DNA of 57,607 bases from Magnetospirillum fulvum MGU-K5 (lineage in GTDB: Bacteria > Pseudomonadota > Alphaproteobacteria > Rhodospirillales > Magnetospirillaceae). Location of the stretch: positions 1-57,607 of the forward strand of contig NZ_AQPH01000016.1 in the NCBI RefSeq assembly GCF_000442515.1, in the 5' to 3' direction. Position numbers and translations under genes: made by a program. The number at the start of each line of letters is the position of its first letter. Within the stretch, counting starts at the first letter, position 1. Shown here piece by piece: positions 33,789-44,267 of the stretch. Under the pieces are notes generated by a model. It had not been told where the DNA came from and did no database searches. It worked only from the letters and a program-made list of their open reading frames with translations.

Positions 33789-34430
33789 ATGACCGATCAT
33801 CGAAAACCTTTGATTACCCAGCGGAAACAGCCTCGTCAGGCCCGCTCAAACGATCTGGTCGCCGCCATCCTGGAGGCGGCGGTTCAGGTTTTGACCAGGG
33901 ACGGCGCGCCCCGTTTCACCACCGCCCGGGTGGCCGAGAAAGCGGGAGTCAGCGTCGGCTCGCTCTATCAATATTTCCCCAACAAGGCGGCGATCCTGTT
34001 TCGCCTTCAGAGCGACGAGTGGCGGCAGACATCCGAAATGTTGCAGACCATTTTGGGAGAAGCGGAGAAACCGCCGCCCGAGCGGCTGCGCACCCTGGTT
34101 CACGCTTTCATCCGGTCTGAATGCGAGGAGGCCGCGACGCGCCAAGCCCTCAGCGATGCCGCTCCCCTTTATCGCGATGCGCCCGAAGCGCGGGAAACGC
34201 GGGAGGCGGCGCAGCGGATGGTCCAGACGTTTCTTCGCGAGGCGTTGCCGGAGGTCGCCGAGTCCAAGCGGGCTCTGGCTGGCGATCTGATCACCATGAC
34301 GTTGGGGTCCGTGGGAAAGCAGTTTTCGAGCGTGCCCCGCACCCCCGCCGAAATCTCGGCTTACGCCGATGCGCTGGCTGACATGTTCTGCGCCTACCTG
34401 GGACTCCTGAATAGTCGCGACACCGACTGA
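33789..34430 (+). CDS. TetR-family transcriptional regulator
   Basis: 213 residues. N-terminal DNA-binding part: QARSNDLVAAILEAAVQVL, FTTARVAEKAGVSVGSLYQYFPNKAAIL, the classic TetR helix-turn-helix. The C-terminal ligand domain is variable. I start at ATG 33789 (MTDHRKP); an in-frame ATG at 33759 would add ten residues. It probably represses the divergent methyltransferase gene. Confidence 0.93.
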   Translation: MTDHRKPLITQRKQPRQARSNDLVAAILEAAVQVLTRDGAPRFTTARVAEKAGVSVGSLYQYFPNKAAILFRLQSDEWRQTSEMLQTILGEAEKPPPERLRTLVHAFIRSECEEAATRQALSDAAPLYRDAPEARETREAAQRMVQTFLREALPEVAESKRALAGDLITMTLGSVGKQFSSVPRTPAEISAYADALADMFCAYLGLLNSRDTD

Positions 34431-34480
34431 ACTGTCCTGCTGGTACAGATCGACGGGGCAATCCGGACCCGGCTTGGAGC

Positions 34481-34519
34481 GCCCCCACCCCCGTCTTGAT
34501 TTGACGAAGGAGTGGGGGC
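34481..34519. terminator. Hairpin between convergent TetR and exported-protein genes
   Basis: Stem gcccccac (34481-34488) with gtgggggc (34512-34519), plus inner gtc/gac pairing. A related but decayed form (gcgcccccaccgcgtcctaat) follows the duplicated gene at about 35459-35490. Confidence 0.6.
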
Positions 34520-34532
34520 ACCCCGTGACGGC

Positions 34533-35345
34533 TTAGGAATCGTGCGGCCGCGGTGCGGGCTGCGGCGCGGGAGTGGTTGCGGACTCGAACGCCTTGGTAT
34601 TGCCCATCAGGTTGGACGAGGCGATCCCCGACTGGAGAAAGACTTCCGGATCGCCATGACGATCGCGATCCTTGATGGTCGATTTCGGCGCGCCAAAGGT
34701 ATAGCGCATCCCGGCAAGGACAATGCCACGATTCTCATGCGCCACCGAGGCACCAGCTTCAGTGAACAGACTGAACGGGGTTTCCTCGGCCGGCTGCCAT
34801 TCGACCTCTGCCAGCACCGCGCGGTAATTGCTGTAGCCGCCATAGGACACCGAGGTCTTCAGGGTATCGAAGACGTAATAATCCGCCTGGATCGCGGCGT
34901 ATCCAGCGGTGGTGGTGGCGTGGTTGGCGCCGCCGCGCTGGATACCGCCGGTGGTGCCGAGGGTGAAATCCCCCAGATAGGCGGCCAGTTCAACGCCATA
35001 ACGATAGGCATTGGTGCTGCCGAAGCGGGACCATTCAAAGGTTCCGCCCGCCAGATAAGCGTCGGGATCACGGGTAAACAGGTGCAGACCGGCATCCATG
35101 CCGCCAGTCCCGCCAGAATTGGTCAACGCGCCATCGACCTGAACCCCGATCCGATCCGTCACCGGCAGGGCAATGCTGGCCGCACCACCGCCGGTGGCCT
35201 TGCCACTGGCCGATCCGCCGATCGCCATCACCGTCGCGCTTGGTGCCGAGACTGCGGCATCGCTTTTCACACCGTCTGCCAGCGCGGCGGATGCCGTCGC
35301 GCCCAACGCGGCCAACGCGATCAGAGTTGCGTTTCTTACCTGCAT
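34533..35345 (-). CDS. Exported hypothetical protein, 270 aa (copy 1 of tandem pair)
   Basis: Signal peptide MQVRNATLIALAALGATASA, then a Gly/Thr/Ser- and aromatic-rich mature chain with alternating hydrophobic residues (GIQRGGANHATTTAGYAAIQ, DYYVFDTLKTSVSYGGYSNY), the style of an outer-membrane beta-barrel. Three-quarters of the way along is VLAGMRYTFGAP, a barrel-strand-like segment, followed by a conserved hydrophilic tail (STIKDRDRHGDPEVFLQSGI). GGGAGGGGAA directly precedes ATG 35345. Nearly identical to the next gene. Function unknown. Confidence 0.82.
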   Translation of the reverse strand: MQVRNATLIALAALGATASAALADGVKSDAAVSAPSATVMAIGGSASGKATGGGAASIALPVTDRIGVQVDGALTNSGGTGGMDAGLHLFTRDPDAYLAGGTFEWSRFGSTNAYRYGVELAAYLGDFTLGTTGGIQRGGANHATTTAGYAAIQADYYVFDTLKTSVSYGGYSNYRAVLAEVEWQPAEETPFSLFTEAGASVAHENRGIVLAGMRYTFGAPKSTIKDRDRHGDPEVFLQSGIASSNLMGNTKAFESATTPAPQPAPRPHDS

Positions 35346-35504
35346 TTCCCCTCCCAAATAGACATGATCCGGCCCCGCCCAATCGGGTGCCGGTCATGAC
35401 GAGAGGAATGGTAACGAATAAACCTAACAAACGGAACGAGCGAAATACTGCCCTGGAGCGCCCCCACCGCGTCCTAATCGGCGTGAAGGCGCCCCAAAGA
35501 CGGC

Positions 35505-36317
35505 TTAGATGGGATTAAAAGGCGCGGGCTGGGGCGCGGCGGGGGTCACGGCAGGCTCGAACGCCTTGGTATTGCCCATCAGGTTGGACGAGGCGATCCC
35601 AGACTGGAGAAAGACTTCCGGATCGCCGTGGCGGTCGCGGTCCTTGATGGTCGAGTTGGGCGCGCCAAAGGTATAGCGCACCCCAGCCAGGACGATGCCG
35701 CGATGCTCATGCGCCACCGAGGCACCGCCCTCGGTGAACAGGCTGAGCGGCGTATCATTGACCGGCTGCCATTCGACCAGTGCCAGCACGGCGCGGTAAT
35801 TGCTGTAACCGCCGAAGGACACCGAGGTCTTCAAGGTATCGAAGAGGTAATAATCCGCCTGAACGGCGGCATAGCCAGCGGTGGTGGTGGCGTGGTTGGC
35901 ACCGCCGCGCTGGATACCGCCAGTGGTGCCGAGGGTGACATCCCCCAGATAGGCGGCCAGTTCGACACCATAGCGATAGGCGTTGGTGCTGCCGAAGCGA
36001 GACCATTCGAAGGTTCCGCCCGCCAGATAGGCGTTGGGATCGCGGGTGAAGAGGTGCAGACCGGCATCCATGCCGCCGGTTCCACCGGCATTGGTCAGCG
36101 CGCCATCGACCTGAACCCCGATCCGATCCGTCACCGGCAGGGCGACGCTGGCCGCACCACCCCCGGTGGCCTTGCCGCTGGCCGATCCGGCGATCCCCAT
36201 CACCGTCACGCTTGGCGCCGAGACCGCAGCATCGCTTTTCACACCGTCCGCCAGCGCAACGGAAGCCGTTGCGCCCAGCGCGGCGAATGCGACCAGAACT
36301 GTTTTGCCTGTCTGCAT
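35505..36317 (-). CDS. Exported hypothetical protein, 270 aa (copy 2 of tandem pair)
   Basis: Same length as copy 1 and roughly 90% identical by eye; differences cluster in the signal peptide and the last 20 residues. Start ATG 36317 is set by the signal MQTGKTVLVAFAALGATASV and the GGGAGGG site; the frame is open far upstream, but that part is not protein-like. The upstream ~100 bp are also duplicated (ggtaacgaa... acaaacggaacg-gcgaaat in both), so the repeat unit covers promoter plus gene. Function unknown. Confidence 0.82.
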   Translation of the reverse strand: MQTGKTVLVAFAALGATASVALADGVKSDAAVSAPSVTVMGIAGSASGKATGGGAASVALPVTDRIGVQVDGALTNAGGTGGMDAGLHLFTRDPNAYLAGGTFEWSRFGSTNAYRYGVELAAYLGDVTLGTTGGIQRGGANHATTTAGYAAVQADYYLFDTLKTSVSFGGYSNYRAVLALVEWQPVNDTPLSLFTEGGASVAHEHRGIVLAGVRYTFGAPNSTIKDRDRHGDPEVFLQSGIASSNLMGNTKAFEPAVTPAAPQPAPFNPI

Positions 36318-36448
36318 ATGCCCTCCCGAATGTACGTGATGAGGCCCCGGCCGATCGGATAGCCGGACATGACGAAGGGCATGGTAACGAAAAACCGCGA
36401 CAAACGGAACGCGCGAAATTCCTATGGGTAAAATTACGGTATAATCGT

Positions 36449-37504
36449 TCAGATCGGCCAGGAAAGGTCGAACGCGGTTCCGCCTAAGGAGGACGGCCCA
36501 CAAATCACATCGCCGCCATGGGCATGGGCGATCGCCTGGACCACGGCCAGCCCCAGCCCGCTGCCCCGGCCATGGGACTGGCCGCGCTGGAACGCCACGA
36601 AAATCTGGGTGATTTCGGCCTCGGGCACGCCGGGGCCACTGTCTTCGACCACCAGATGGCAGCGCTCCGGCTCGACCCGCACTGAAATCCGCACCGGGCC
36701 GGGAATGGCGTGGTGACGGACGTTTTCGAGCAGGGCCAGCAAGGCCTGGCGGATACGGACCGGATCGCATAGCATCGGGCGATTGTCCAATTGGCAAGAC
36801 AGCAAGAACCCGGCTTCAATCAGGCTGGGTTCGAACGCCTGCACCACCGCCGCGATTTCGGCAGACAGGTCGGTTTGTTCCCAATAAAGGTCAAGTCGGC
36901 CGTTTTCCGCCAGCCCGACCAGCCGCAAATCCTCGATCAGCCGCCCCAATCCCTCAACCTGGGTCAGCAGCGAGCGGAACAAGGCCGGGTCCGGCTCGAA
37001 CACCCCTTCGGTCAGTCCTTGCAGACGGCCACGCAACACCGTCACCGGGGTGCGCAGTTCATGGGCAATCGCCGCGCTCCAGAACTGGCGTTCGCGCTCC
37101 ATCCGGTCCAGCCGTTCGGCCATCGCGTTGAAGTCCCGCACCAGATGCGCCACCTCCCCCAGCGATTGGTCGTCCGTACTGGCCCGTACCGTCAGATCGC
37201 CCAGCGCGACTTGACGCAAGCTTTCGGCGACGGAATTAAGCGGCACCAGAATCTGCCGCGCCAGCCCCAGCGCCGAGACCACCGCCAGCCCCAGCGCCGC
37301 CAGCGCGGTCAACGCCATCCAGCCCCATTCCAGCGGAGTGGGAAACAAACTCTCGCTGTTGGCGCCGGGGAAATTGGCCGGGGAGAGAATGAGCCAGAGG
37401 GTATAAAAGGCGTAGGATCCCAGCACCGTCAGCAAGGTGGTGGCCAAAGCCAGGGAGACCATCGAACGGATGATGCGGCGGCTGAGGCCCCCCGCCGCCG
37501 TCAC
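36449..37504 (-). CDS. Sensor histidine kinase (AdeS/BaeS-like)
   Basis: 351 residues: helix ~13-36, short periplasmic loop, helix ~62-84, HAMP (LARQILVPLNSVAESLRQVA), HisKA with the phospho-acceptor His in AAIAHELRTPVTVLRGRLQG, and HATPase with LLALLENVRHHA, VEDSGPGVP and GSGLGLAVV. Overlaps the regulator gene by 4 bp. With the neighbouring efflux operon it forms an AdeRS-AdeABC-like arrangement, so it probably senses a drug or envelope stress. Confidence 0.92.
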   Translation of the reverse strand: MTAAGGLSRRIIRSMVSLALATTLLTVLGSYAFYTLWLILSPANFPGANSESLFPTPLEWGWMALTALAALGLAVVSALGLARQILVPLNSVAESLRQVALGDLTVRASTDDQSLGEVAHLVRDFNAMAERLDRMERERQFWSAAIAHELRTPVTVLRGRLQGLTEGVFEPDPALFRSLLTQVEGLGRLIEDLRLVGLAENGRLDLYWEQTDLSAEIAAVVQAFEPSLIEAGFLLSCQLDNRPMLCDPVRIRQALLALLENVRHHAIPGPVRISVRVEPERCHLVVEDSGPGVPEAEITQIFVAFQRGQSHGRGSGLGLAVVQAIAHAHGGDVICGPSSLGGTAFDLSWPI

Positions 37505-38235
37505 GTCCCCTCTCCCAACCGATAGCCGACGCCGCGCACGTTGGCGGGAACCCCGTCCAGCCCCGCCGCCTCCAGCTTCTTGCGCAGCTTGCTGACATGG
37601 CTGTCGACCGTGCGCTCCAACGCCTCGCCCTCGGGCAGACAGGCAACCAGCAATTCCTCGCGCCCGAACGCCCGACGCGGCGCGCGCATCAGATGAACCA
37701 TCAGCTTGAACTCGGTCGGGGTCAGCGCCAACAGATGGTCGCCGTCCTCGCCATGCAGAGTGATTTCATGGCTTTCCAGGTCGGCCTGCAACCGACCGAT
37801 CCGGATGAAACGGCGGTTCGGGGCCTCGCCGCCGGGGCGGACGCGGCGCAACACCGCCTGGACGCGGGCCACCACTTCGGCCGGATTGAACGGCTTGACC
37901 ACATAATCGTCGGCACCGATCCGCAGCCCGGTCAGCTTGTCGATGTCCTGATCCATCGCGGTCAACATGACGACCGGCGTGTCGCCACGATGGCGGATTT
38001 CGGCCAGCACCTGCCAGCCGTCGAGTTGCGGCATCTGGACATCGAGCAGGATCAGATCGGGCTTTAGCGACAAATGCAGGTCCAACGCCCGGCGACCGTC
38101 GGCGGCGCGCACGCTGCGCAAGCCGCTACGGCCCAGATAGGCGGACAGGATATCGGCGATTTCGGGCTCATCTTCGGCAATGAGCACCAGGGCCTGCGGC
38201 GCGGCGGTTGGGGGAGACATAGCGGGTCTGCACAT
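37501..38235 (-). CDS. OmpR-family response regulator (AdeR-like)
   Basis: About 244 residues. Receiver domain with acidic pocket IAEDEPE, acceptor Asp in LILLDVQMPQLDGW and Lys in YVVKPFNP; C-terminal winged helix with LTPTEFKLMVHLMRAP, ERTVDSHVSKLRKKLEA and NVRGVGYRLG. ATG 38235 has GGAG 11 nt upstream; ATG 38220 is an alternative. Divergent from the RND operon with a 123-bp gap, so it is likely to act on that promoter. Confidence 0.93.
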   Translation of the reverse strand: MCRPAMSPPTAAPQALVLIAEDEPEIADILSAYLGRSGLRSVRAADGRRALDLHLSLKPDLILLDVQMPQLDGWQVLAEIRHRGDTPVVMLTAMDQDIDKLTGLRIGADDYVVKPFNPAEVVARVQAVLRRVRPGGEAPNRRFIRIGRLQADLESHEITLHGEDGDHLLALTPTEFKLMVHLMRAPRRAFGREELLVACLPEGEALERTVDSHVSKLRKKLEAAGLDGVPANVRGVGYRLGEGT

Positions 38236-38358
38236 TTCTGTTCGATCTCCATTGTATCTCCACAAAGGCTCGACGCAAACGCCATCCCCTCGGCCTAGGG
38301 TGCGATCGCCCGCAAAGGCGGCGGGTGGTTCTATTGAGTGTCGGTGAAAGATCGAAGC

Positions 38359-39504
38359 ATGAGAGTGAAACGCCTACCCCGCACCGGCGGGGTCCTGATT
38401 CTGGCCGCGCTGGCGCTGGCGGGCTGTGGCGATCCCGCCCCCGAGGCGGCATTGCCACCCATTCAGGTCGCGGTGATGACCCTGGCCCCGTCGCGGGCCG
38501 ACTTGACCGAAGATCTGCCCGGCCGGGTCGCCGCCGTCCGTATCGCCGAAATCCGCCCCCAGGTCAGCGGCATCGTCCAGCGCCGCCTGTTCGAACAGGG
38601 CGCGGAAATCAGGGCGGGCGCGCCGTTGTTCCAGATCAATCCGGCTCCGTTCAAGGCCGATGCCGACATGGCAGCCGCCGCCTTGCAACGGGCCGAGGCC
38701 GCCCTGGCCCGCGCCCGGATTCAGACCCAGCGGCTGGAGCCGCTGGTGCAGGCCGACGCGATCAGCCGCCAGACCTATGACGACGCGGTGTCACAGCGCG
38801 ATCAGGCTGCCGCCGACGTCGCCCAGGCCCGCGCCACCCTGGCCCGGCGCAAGCTCGATCTGAAGTTCGCGACGGTCGATGCCCCGATCTCGGGCCGGAT
38901 AGATCAGGCCCTGATCACCGAAGGCGCGCTGGTGGCCCCCACCGACAGCAACCCGATGGCCCGGATTCAGCAGGTCGATCAGGTCTATGTCGATGTGCGT
39001 CAGCCCGCCTCCTCGCTGGAGACGGTGCGCGAAGCCCTGGCATCATCCCAAGCCGCGAAAACCTCGGGCCTGCCGGTCACCGTACTGCGCAGCAACGGCA
39101 CCCCCTACGACGTGCGCGGCCGCATCCTGTTTTCCGGCATCAACGTCGATTCCGGCACCGGCGATGTGCTGTTGCGGGTGTTGGTGGACAATCCCAAGCG
39201 CGACCTGTTGCCAGGGATGTTCGTTCGTGCCCGCGTCCCGCGCGCCAGCTATGACGACGCCTTGATGGTACCGCAGCAGGCGGTGGTCCGCCTTGGCGGC
39301 AAGGCGAAAGTGTGGGTGGTGGGCGAAGGCGATCTGGCCTGGTCAGTCCCGGTCGAACTGGGCGAGTTGATCGACCGCCGCTATCGCATTCAGACCGGGC
39401 TGGTCGCCGGGCAGAGGATCGTGGTCGAGGGGCTGGACCGCCTGCTCGACGGCACCGCCGTCGCCCCACGCACGTGGCAACCGAGCAAAACCGCCGCGCG
39501 CTAA
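38359..39504 (+). CDS. RND efflux periplasmic adaptor (membrane fusion protein)
   Basis: 381-residue lipoprotein (ILAALALAGC signal). Adaptor features: RIAEIRPQVSGIVQRRLFEQ (lipoyl half 1), a coiled-coil hairpin of ~80 residues (DADMAAAALQRAEAALARAR and the return arm), FATVDAPISGRIDQ (lipoyl half 2), then the beta-barrel and membrane-proximal domains (LLPGMFVRARVP). AcrA/AdeA type. Start ATG 38359; GTG 38338 also in frame. First gene of the tripartite operon. Confidence 0.92.
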   Translation: MRVKRLPRTGGVLILAALALAGCGDPAPEAALPPIQVAVMTLAPSRADLTEDLPGRVAAVRIAEIRPQVSGIVQRRLFEQGAEIRAGAPLFQINPAPFKADADMAAAALQRAEAALARARIQTQRLEPLVQADAISRQTYDDAVSQRDQAAADVAQARATLARRKLDLKFATVDAPISGRIDQALITEGALVAPTDSNPMARIQQVDQVYVDVRQPASSLETVREALASSQAAKTSGLPVTVLRSNGTPYDVRGRILFSGINVDSGTGDVLLRVLVDNPKRDLLPGMFVRARVPRASYDDALMVPQQAVVRLGGKAKVWVVGEGDLAWSVPVELGELIDRRYRIQTGLVAGQRIVVEGLDRLLDGTAVAPRTWQPSKTAAR

Positions 39505-39528
39505 GAGTCCCCCCGGAGCCTTTTTACC

Positions 39529-42500
39529 ATGCCGCATTTTTTCATCGAACGGCCGGTCTTTGCCTGGGTCGTCGCGCTTTTCATCATTTTGCTGGGGCTG
39601 ATCGCCCTGCCGCAATTGCCGATCGCGCGCTATCCCTCGGTGGCGCCGCCCACGATCAACATCTACGCCAACTATCCCGGCGCCACCCCCCAGACGATGA
39701 ACGATTCGGTGCTGAGCCTGATCGAGCGCGAATTGTCGGGCGTCAAGAACCTGCTCTATTTCGAATCGACCGCCGACACCTCGGGCTGGGCCCAGATCAC
39801 CGTCACCTTCAAGCCGGGGACCGACCCGGAACTGGCCCAGGTCGATGTTCAGAACCGGTTAAAGACGATCGAGCCGCGTCTGCCTCAGGCGGTGCGGCAA
39901 AACGGCCTCAACATCGAATCCGCCTCTTCGGGCTTTCTGATGCTGATTACCCTCAAATCCGAGGATGGCCGCTTCGATGAAACGACGCTGAGCGACTATA
40001 TGGCGCGCAACATCATCGAGGAATTGCGCCGGATCGAGGGGGTTGCCGGGTCCAGTTGTTCGGGGCCGAACAGGCGCTGCGCATCTGGGTCGATCCGTCG
40101 CGGCTGATCGGTTTTGGCCTGTCGATGAACGATCTGTCGACGGCGATTACCCAGCAGAACGCCCAGATCGCGCCCGGCCGGGTCGGCGATTCCCCCACCG
40201 TGGCGGGGCAGCGCGTCACCATTCCGCTGACCGTGCAGGGACAATTGCGCACGCCCGAGGAATTTGCCGCGATCGTGCTGAAAGCCAATGCCGATGGCTC
40301 AAAGGTGGTTCTGGGCGATGTGGCGCGGGTCGAGCTGGGGGCCCAGACCTACAGCTTCGTCAATCGCGAGAACGGCAAGACCGCCACTGTCGCCGCCGTG
40401 CAGCAATCGCCCGGTGCCAACGCCGTCCGCACTGCCGAGGGGGTGCAAAAGCGGCTGGCGGAACTGAGCCACACCCTGCCGTCGGGGATGAGCTATGCCG
40501 TCCCGTTCAACACCGCTCCCTTCGTCAAGATTTCAATCGAGAAGGTCGTCCACACCCTGCTCGAAGCGATGGTTCTGGTGTTCCTGGTGATGCTGCTGTT
40601 CCTGCAAAACATCCGCTACACCCTGATTCCGGCGATTGTCGCCCCGATTGCCCTGCTCGGCACCTTTACCGTGATGCTGATGGCCGGGTTCTCGATCAAT
40701 GTCCTGACGATGTTCGGGATGGTGCTGGCAATCGGCATCATCGTCGATGATGCGATCGTCGTGGTCGAAAACGTCGAACGCTTGATGGCAACCGAGGGCC
40801 TCTCGCCCAAGGAGGCGACGGTTAAGGCGATGACCGAAATCACCGGCGCGGTGATCGGCATCACCCTGGTTCTGACCGCCGTGTTCATTCCGATGGGATT
40901 GGCGAGTGGTTCGGTCGGAGTGATCTATCGCCAGTTCACCCTGTCGATGGCGGTATCGATCCTGTTCTCGGCCTTCCTCGCCCTCAGCCTGACCCCGGCC
41001 TTGTGCGCCACCCTGCTCAAGCCGGTCGATCCCGGCCATCACGAAAAAGGCGGGGTCTTTGGCTGGTTCAACCGCCGCTTCGACCGCATGACCCGATCCT
41101 ATGAACACCGGGTCACCGGCCTGGTTCGCCGCTCGGGCCGGATGATGGCGGTGTTCGTCCTCCTGTCTGTCGTGCTGATCCTGGCCTTCCGCGCCTTGCC
41201 CTCGGCCTTTCTGCCCGAGGAAGACCAGGGCTATTTCATGACTTCGTTCCAATTGCCGTCCGATGCGACGCAGGAACGCACGCTGGATCAGGTACGCCAG
41301 TTCGAGTCGCATGTCGCGGCGCGGCCGGGCATCCAGTCGAACATCTCGATCCTGGGCTTCAGCTTTTCCGGGTCCGGCCCCAATGCCGCACTGGCTTTCA
41401 CCATGCTGAAGGATTGGGACCGGCGGGACGGTGCCACCGCCGCCGACGAGTCGGCCCGCGCCCAAGCGGCGATGTCGGACATCACCGAAGGTACGGTGAT
41501 GAGTCTGCTGCCGCCGTCGATTGATGAAATGGGAACGTCGTCCGGCTTCAGCCTGCGTTTGCAGGACCGCGCCAACCGGGGCCACGCCGCCCTGAAAGCA
41601 GCCGAGACACAATTGCTGGAGTTAGCCGCGCAAAGCAGCATCGTTGCCAATGTCTATCCCGACGGCCTGCCCACCGGTCCCAGCCTTCATCTCGACATCG
41701 ACCGCCAGAAGGCCGAGGCGCTGGGGGTTCCCTTCACCGCGATCAGCGAAACACTGACGGCGGCGATGGGCTCGCTGTACATCAACGACTTCCCCAATGC
41801 CGGACGGATGCAGCAGGTGATCGTCCAGGCCGACGCCCCGGCCCGGATGCAGATTGACGACGTTCTGAAGCTGTATGTCCGCAACGCAAACGGCGGCATG
41901 GTGCCGTTGGCCGAAGTGGTGACGCCGGTATGGGAAGATGCGCCGTTACAGATGGTGCGCTATCAGGGCATCCCATCGGTCCGCATCTCCGGCAGCCCGG
42001 CCCCCGGCGCGTCGAGTGGCGCGGCGATGGCCGAGATGGAACGGATCGCCAAGCAACTCCCCTCCGGCTTCGCGGTGGAATGGACCGGGCAATCGTTGCA
42101 GGAACGGCAATCGGCGGCCCAGGCCCCGTTGCTGCTGGCCCTGTCGATGCTGGTGGTGTTCCTGGTGCTGGCGGCGCTGTACGAAAGCTGGGCGATCCCG
42201 CTCTCGGTGATGCTGGTGGTCCCGCTCGGCCTGTTGGGCGCGGTCGCGGCAGTGATCCTGCGCGAGATGCCCAACGACGTCTTCTTCAAGGTCGGCATGA
42301 TCACGGTGATCGGCCTGTCGACCAAGAACGCGATCCTGATCGTCGAATATGCCCGCCAATTGCACGCCCAGGGTATGGAGGTGCGGGACGCGGCGGTCAC
42401 GGCGGCGCGGCTGCGGCTGCGTCCGATCCTGATGACCTCGCTGGCGTTCACGCTGGGCGTGGTGCCGCTGATGCTGGCCTGGGGCTCCAGTGCCGAGACC

Positions 42501-42665
42501 CAGCACGCGATTGGCACCGGCGTTTTCGGCGGGATGATTACCGCCACCGTGCTGGCGGTGCTGTTCGTTCCCGCCTTCTTCGTTTTCGTCATCGGCGGAT
42601 TGGAACGGCTGGACGACTGGCGGCGTGCCCGTCGTTCCAGCGCGCCGCCGCACAACAAGAGTTGA
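39529..42665 (+). pseudogene. RND efflux inner-membrane pump (AcrB/AdeB type), frameshifted
   Basis: Two overlapping frames together make one HAE1-family pump of about 1045 residues, the normal length. The first (39529-40107) gives MPHFFIERPVFAWVVALFI through IEELRRIEGV, then derails. The second is in frame from about 40047 and continues VQLFGAEQALRIWVDPSRL to the end. Inserting one G in gttgcc at 40045-40046 would restore GVGRVQLFGAEQ, the standard family sequence. The second part has all usual marks: GMVLAIGIIVDDAIVVVENV with the proton-relay Asp pair, and GLSTKNAILIVEYA with the relay Lys. Either a real mutation or a sequencing error. Confidence 0.9.
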
Positions 42666-42674
42666 GTTGATTCG

Positions 42675-44093
42675 ATGCGATTGACCGCGTTTCCCCTGCT
42701 TCTGGCGCTGTCGGCCTGCTCGCTGGCCCCCGATTTGACCAAGCCCGACCTGCCGGTGCCTGCGGCTTACCCTGCGCCCGGGCCAGTGGCCGCCGAGGGC
42801 GAACCTGCCGCCAACCTCGGATGGCGCACGATGTTCGGCGATCCCAGATTGCACCGGCTGATCGATCTGGCGTTAGAGAACAACCGCGATCTGCGGCTGG
42901 CCGCGCTCAATGTCGAGGCGGTCCAGGCGCAATACATGATCCAGCGGGCCGCCCGCATCCCGGCGGTCAACGCCAATGCGGGCACCACCCGCCAGCGCAT
43001 CGCCGCCGACCGGACGACCGATCCCGCCACCCAGGCCCGGATTCAAAGCCAGCACAGCCTTGGCCTCGGCATCAGTGGCTTTGAAATCGACCTGTTCGGC
43101 CGGGTCCGCTCGCTGAGCGAGGCGGCCTTCGCCCGCTACCTCGCCAGCGAGGAAGGCCGCCGCGCCGCCCACATCGCCCTGGTCGGCGCGGTGGCCGACG
43201 CCTATTTCGCCGAGCGTCTGGCCCGCGAGCAACTGGACCTGGCCGAACAGACCCTGGCCGACTGGCGGCAATCGCTTGATCTGGCCCGCCGCCTCAAGGC
43301 CGCCGACCAGACCAGCGGATTGGACATCACCCAGGCGGAAGGTCAGGTCGCCACCGCCGAGGCCGATCTGGAAGGACGCACCCGCGCCCTGGCCCGCGCC
43401 ACCAACGCCTTGACCCTGCTGGTGGGAACCGCCCTGCCCGCCGATCTGCCGCCGCCGGGAATGTTGGACAGCACGTCGGTGCGGACCCGGTTGCCCGCCG
43501 GGCTGCCGTCCGACCTGCTGACCCGCCGCCCTGACATCCGGCGGGCGGAACAGGCGCTGGTCGCCGCCAATGCCGATATCGGAGCGGCCCGCGCCGCCTT
43601 TTTCCCCCGTCTGTCGCTGACCGCCTCGCTGGGCACTGCCAGCCCGATGCTGGGTAGCCTGTTCGACGGCGGCCAGGGGGTGTGGAGCTTTGCCCCGCAG
43701 ATCACCCAATCCCTGTTCCTGGATGGACAGTTGCAAGCCGAATTGCAGCTGGCGGAAATCCGCAAATCCGAAGCGATCGCCGAGTATGAACGCGCGATTC
43801 AGACCGCCTTCCGCGAAGTCGCCGACGGGCTGGCCGGGACCGCCACCTATGGCCGTCAGATCGAGGCGCAAACCCGGATGGTCGCCTCGGCCGAGCGACG
43901 GGTCGAACTGTCCACCCTGCGCTATCGCGCCGGGCAGGAAGGCCGCCTCGAACTGCTCGATTCGCAACGCCAGCTTTACGCCGCGCGCCAGACCCTGCTC
44001 GACATCAAGCGAGACGAGATCAGCAACGCAATCGGCTTGTACAAAGCCCTGGGCGGCGGCCTTGACGGGCAGACGGATGACGGCCCGGCCTGA
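42675..44093 (+). CDS. RND efflux outer-membrane lipoprotein (NodT/OprM family)
   Basis: 472 residues; lipoprotein signal MRLTAFPLLLALSAC. Two TolC-like repeats: the first with LGWRTMFGDPRLHRLIDLAL and ENNRDLRLAALNVEAVQAQY, the second with LPSDLLTRRPDIRRAEQALV and AANADIGAARAAFFPRLSLTA, all signature sequences of the NodT family. It forms the trimeric outer-membrane channel of the pump. It starts 9 bp after the pump gene. A weak hairpin at 44156-44174 is the only possible terminator seen. Confidence 0.94.
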   Translation: MRLTAFPLLLALSACSLAPDLTKPDLPVPAAYPAPGPVAAEGEPAANLGWRTMFGDPRLHRLIDLALENNRDLRLAALNVEAVQAQYMIQRAARIPAVNANAGTTRQRIAADRTTDPATQARIQSQHSLGLGISGFEIDLFGRVRSLSEAAFARYLASEEGRRAAHIALVGAVADAYFAERLAREQLDLAEQTLADWRQSLDLARRLKAADQTSGLDITQAEGQVATAEADLEGRTRALARATNALTLLVGTALPADLPPPGMLDSTSVRTRLPAGLPSDLLTRRPDIRRAEQALVAANADIGAARAAFFPRLSLTASLGTASPMLGSLFDGGQGVWSFAPQITQSLFLDGQLQAELQLAEIRKSEAIAEYERAIQTAFREVADGLAGTATYGRQIEAQTRMVASAERRVELSTLRYRAGQEGRLELLDSQRQLYAARQTLLDIKRDEISNAIGLYKALGGGLDGQTDDGPA

Positions 44094-44267
44094 AATCCCC
44101 CTTTTCTGATAGGGTCAAGGGTCGGGAAGACTGGAAAAGAAGGCTAGAGGGCGATACGATCAGTGTCGGATCGTGCTTAATCGGTCTGAAGATTAACCCG
44201 TCCCTGTGCTGCTCCCCCTGCCGACGGCGACCGATCCAGTCCCGGTGGCAGTGTCTTGAGTGATCGA

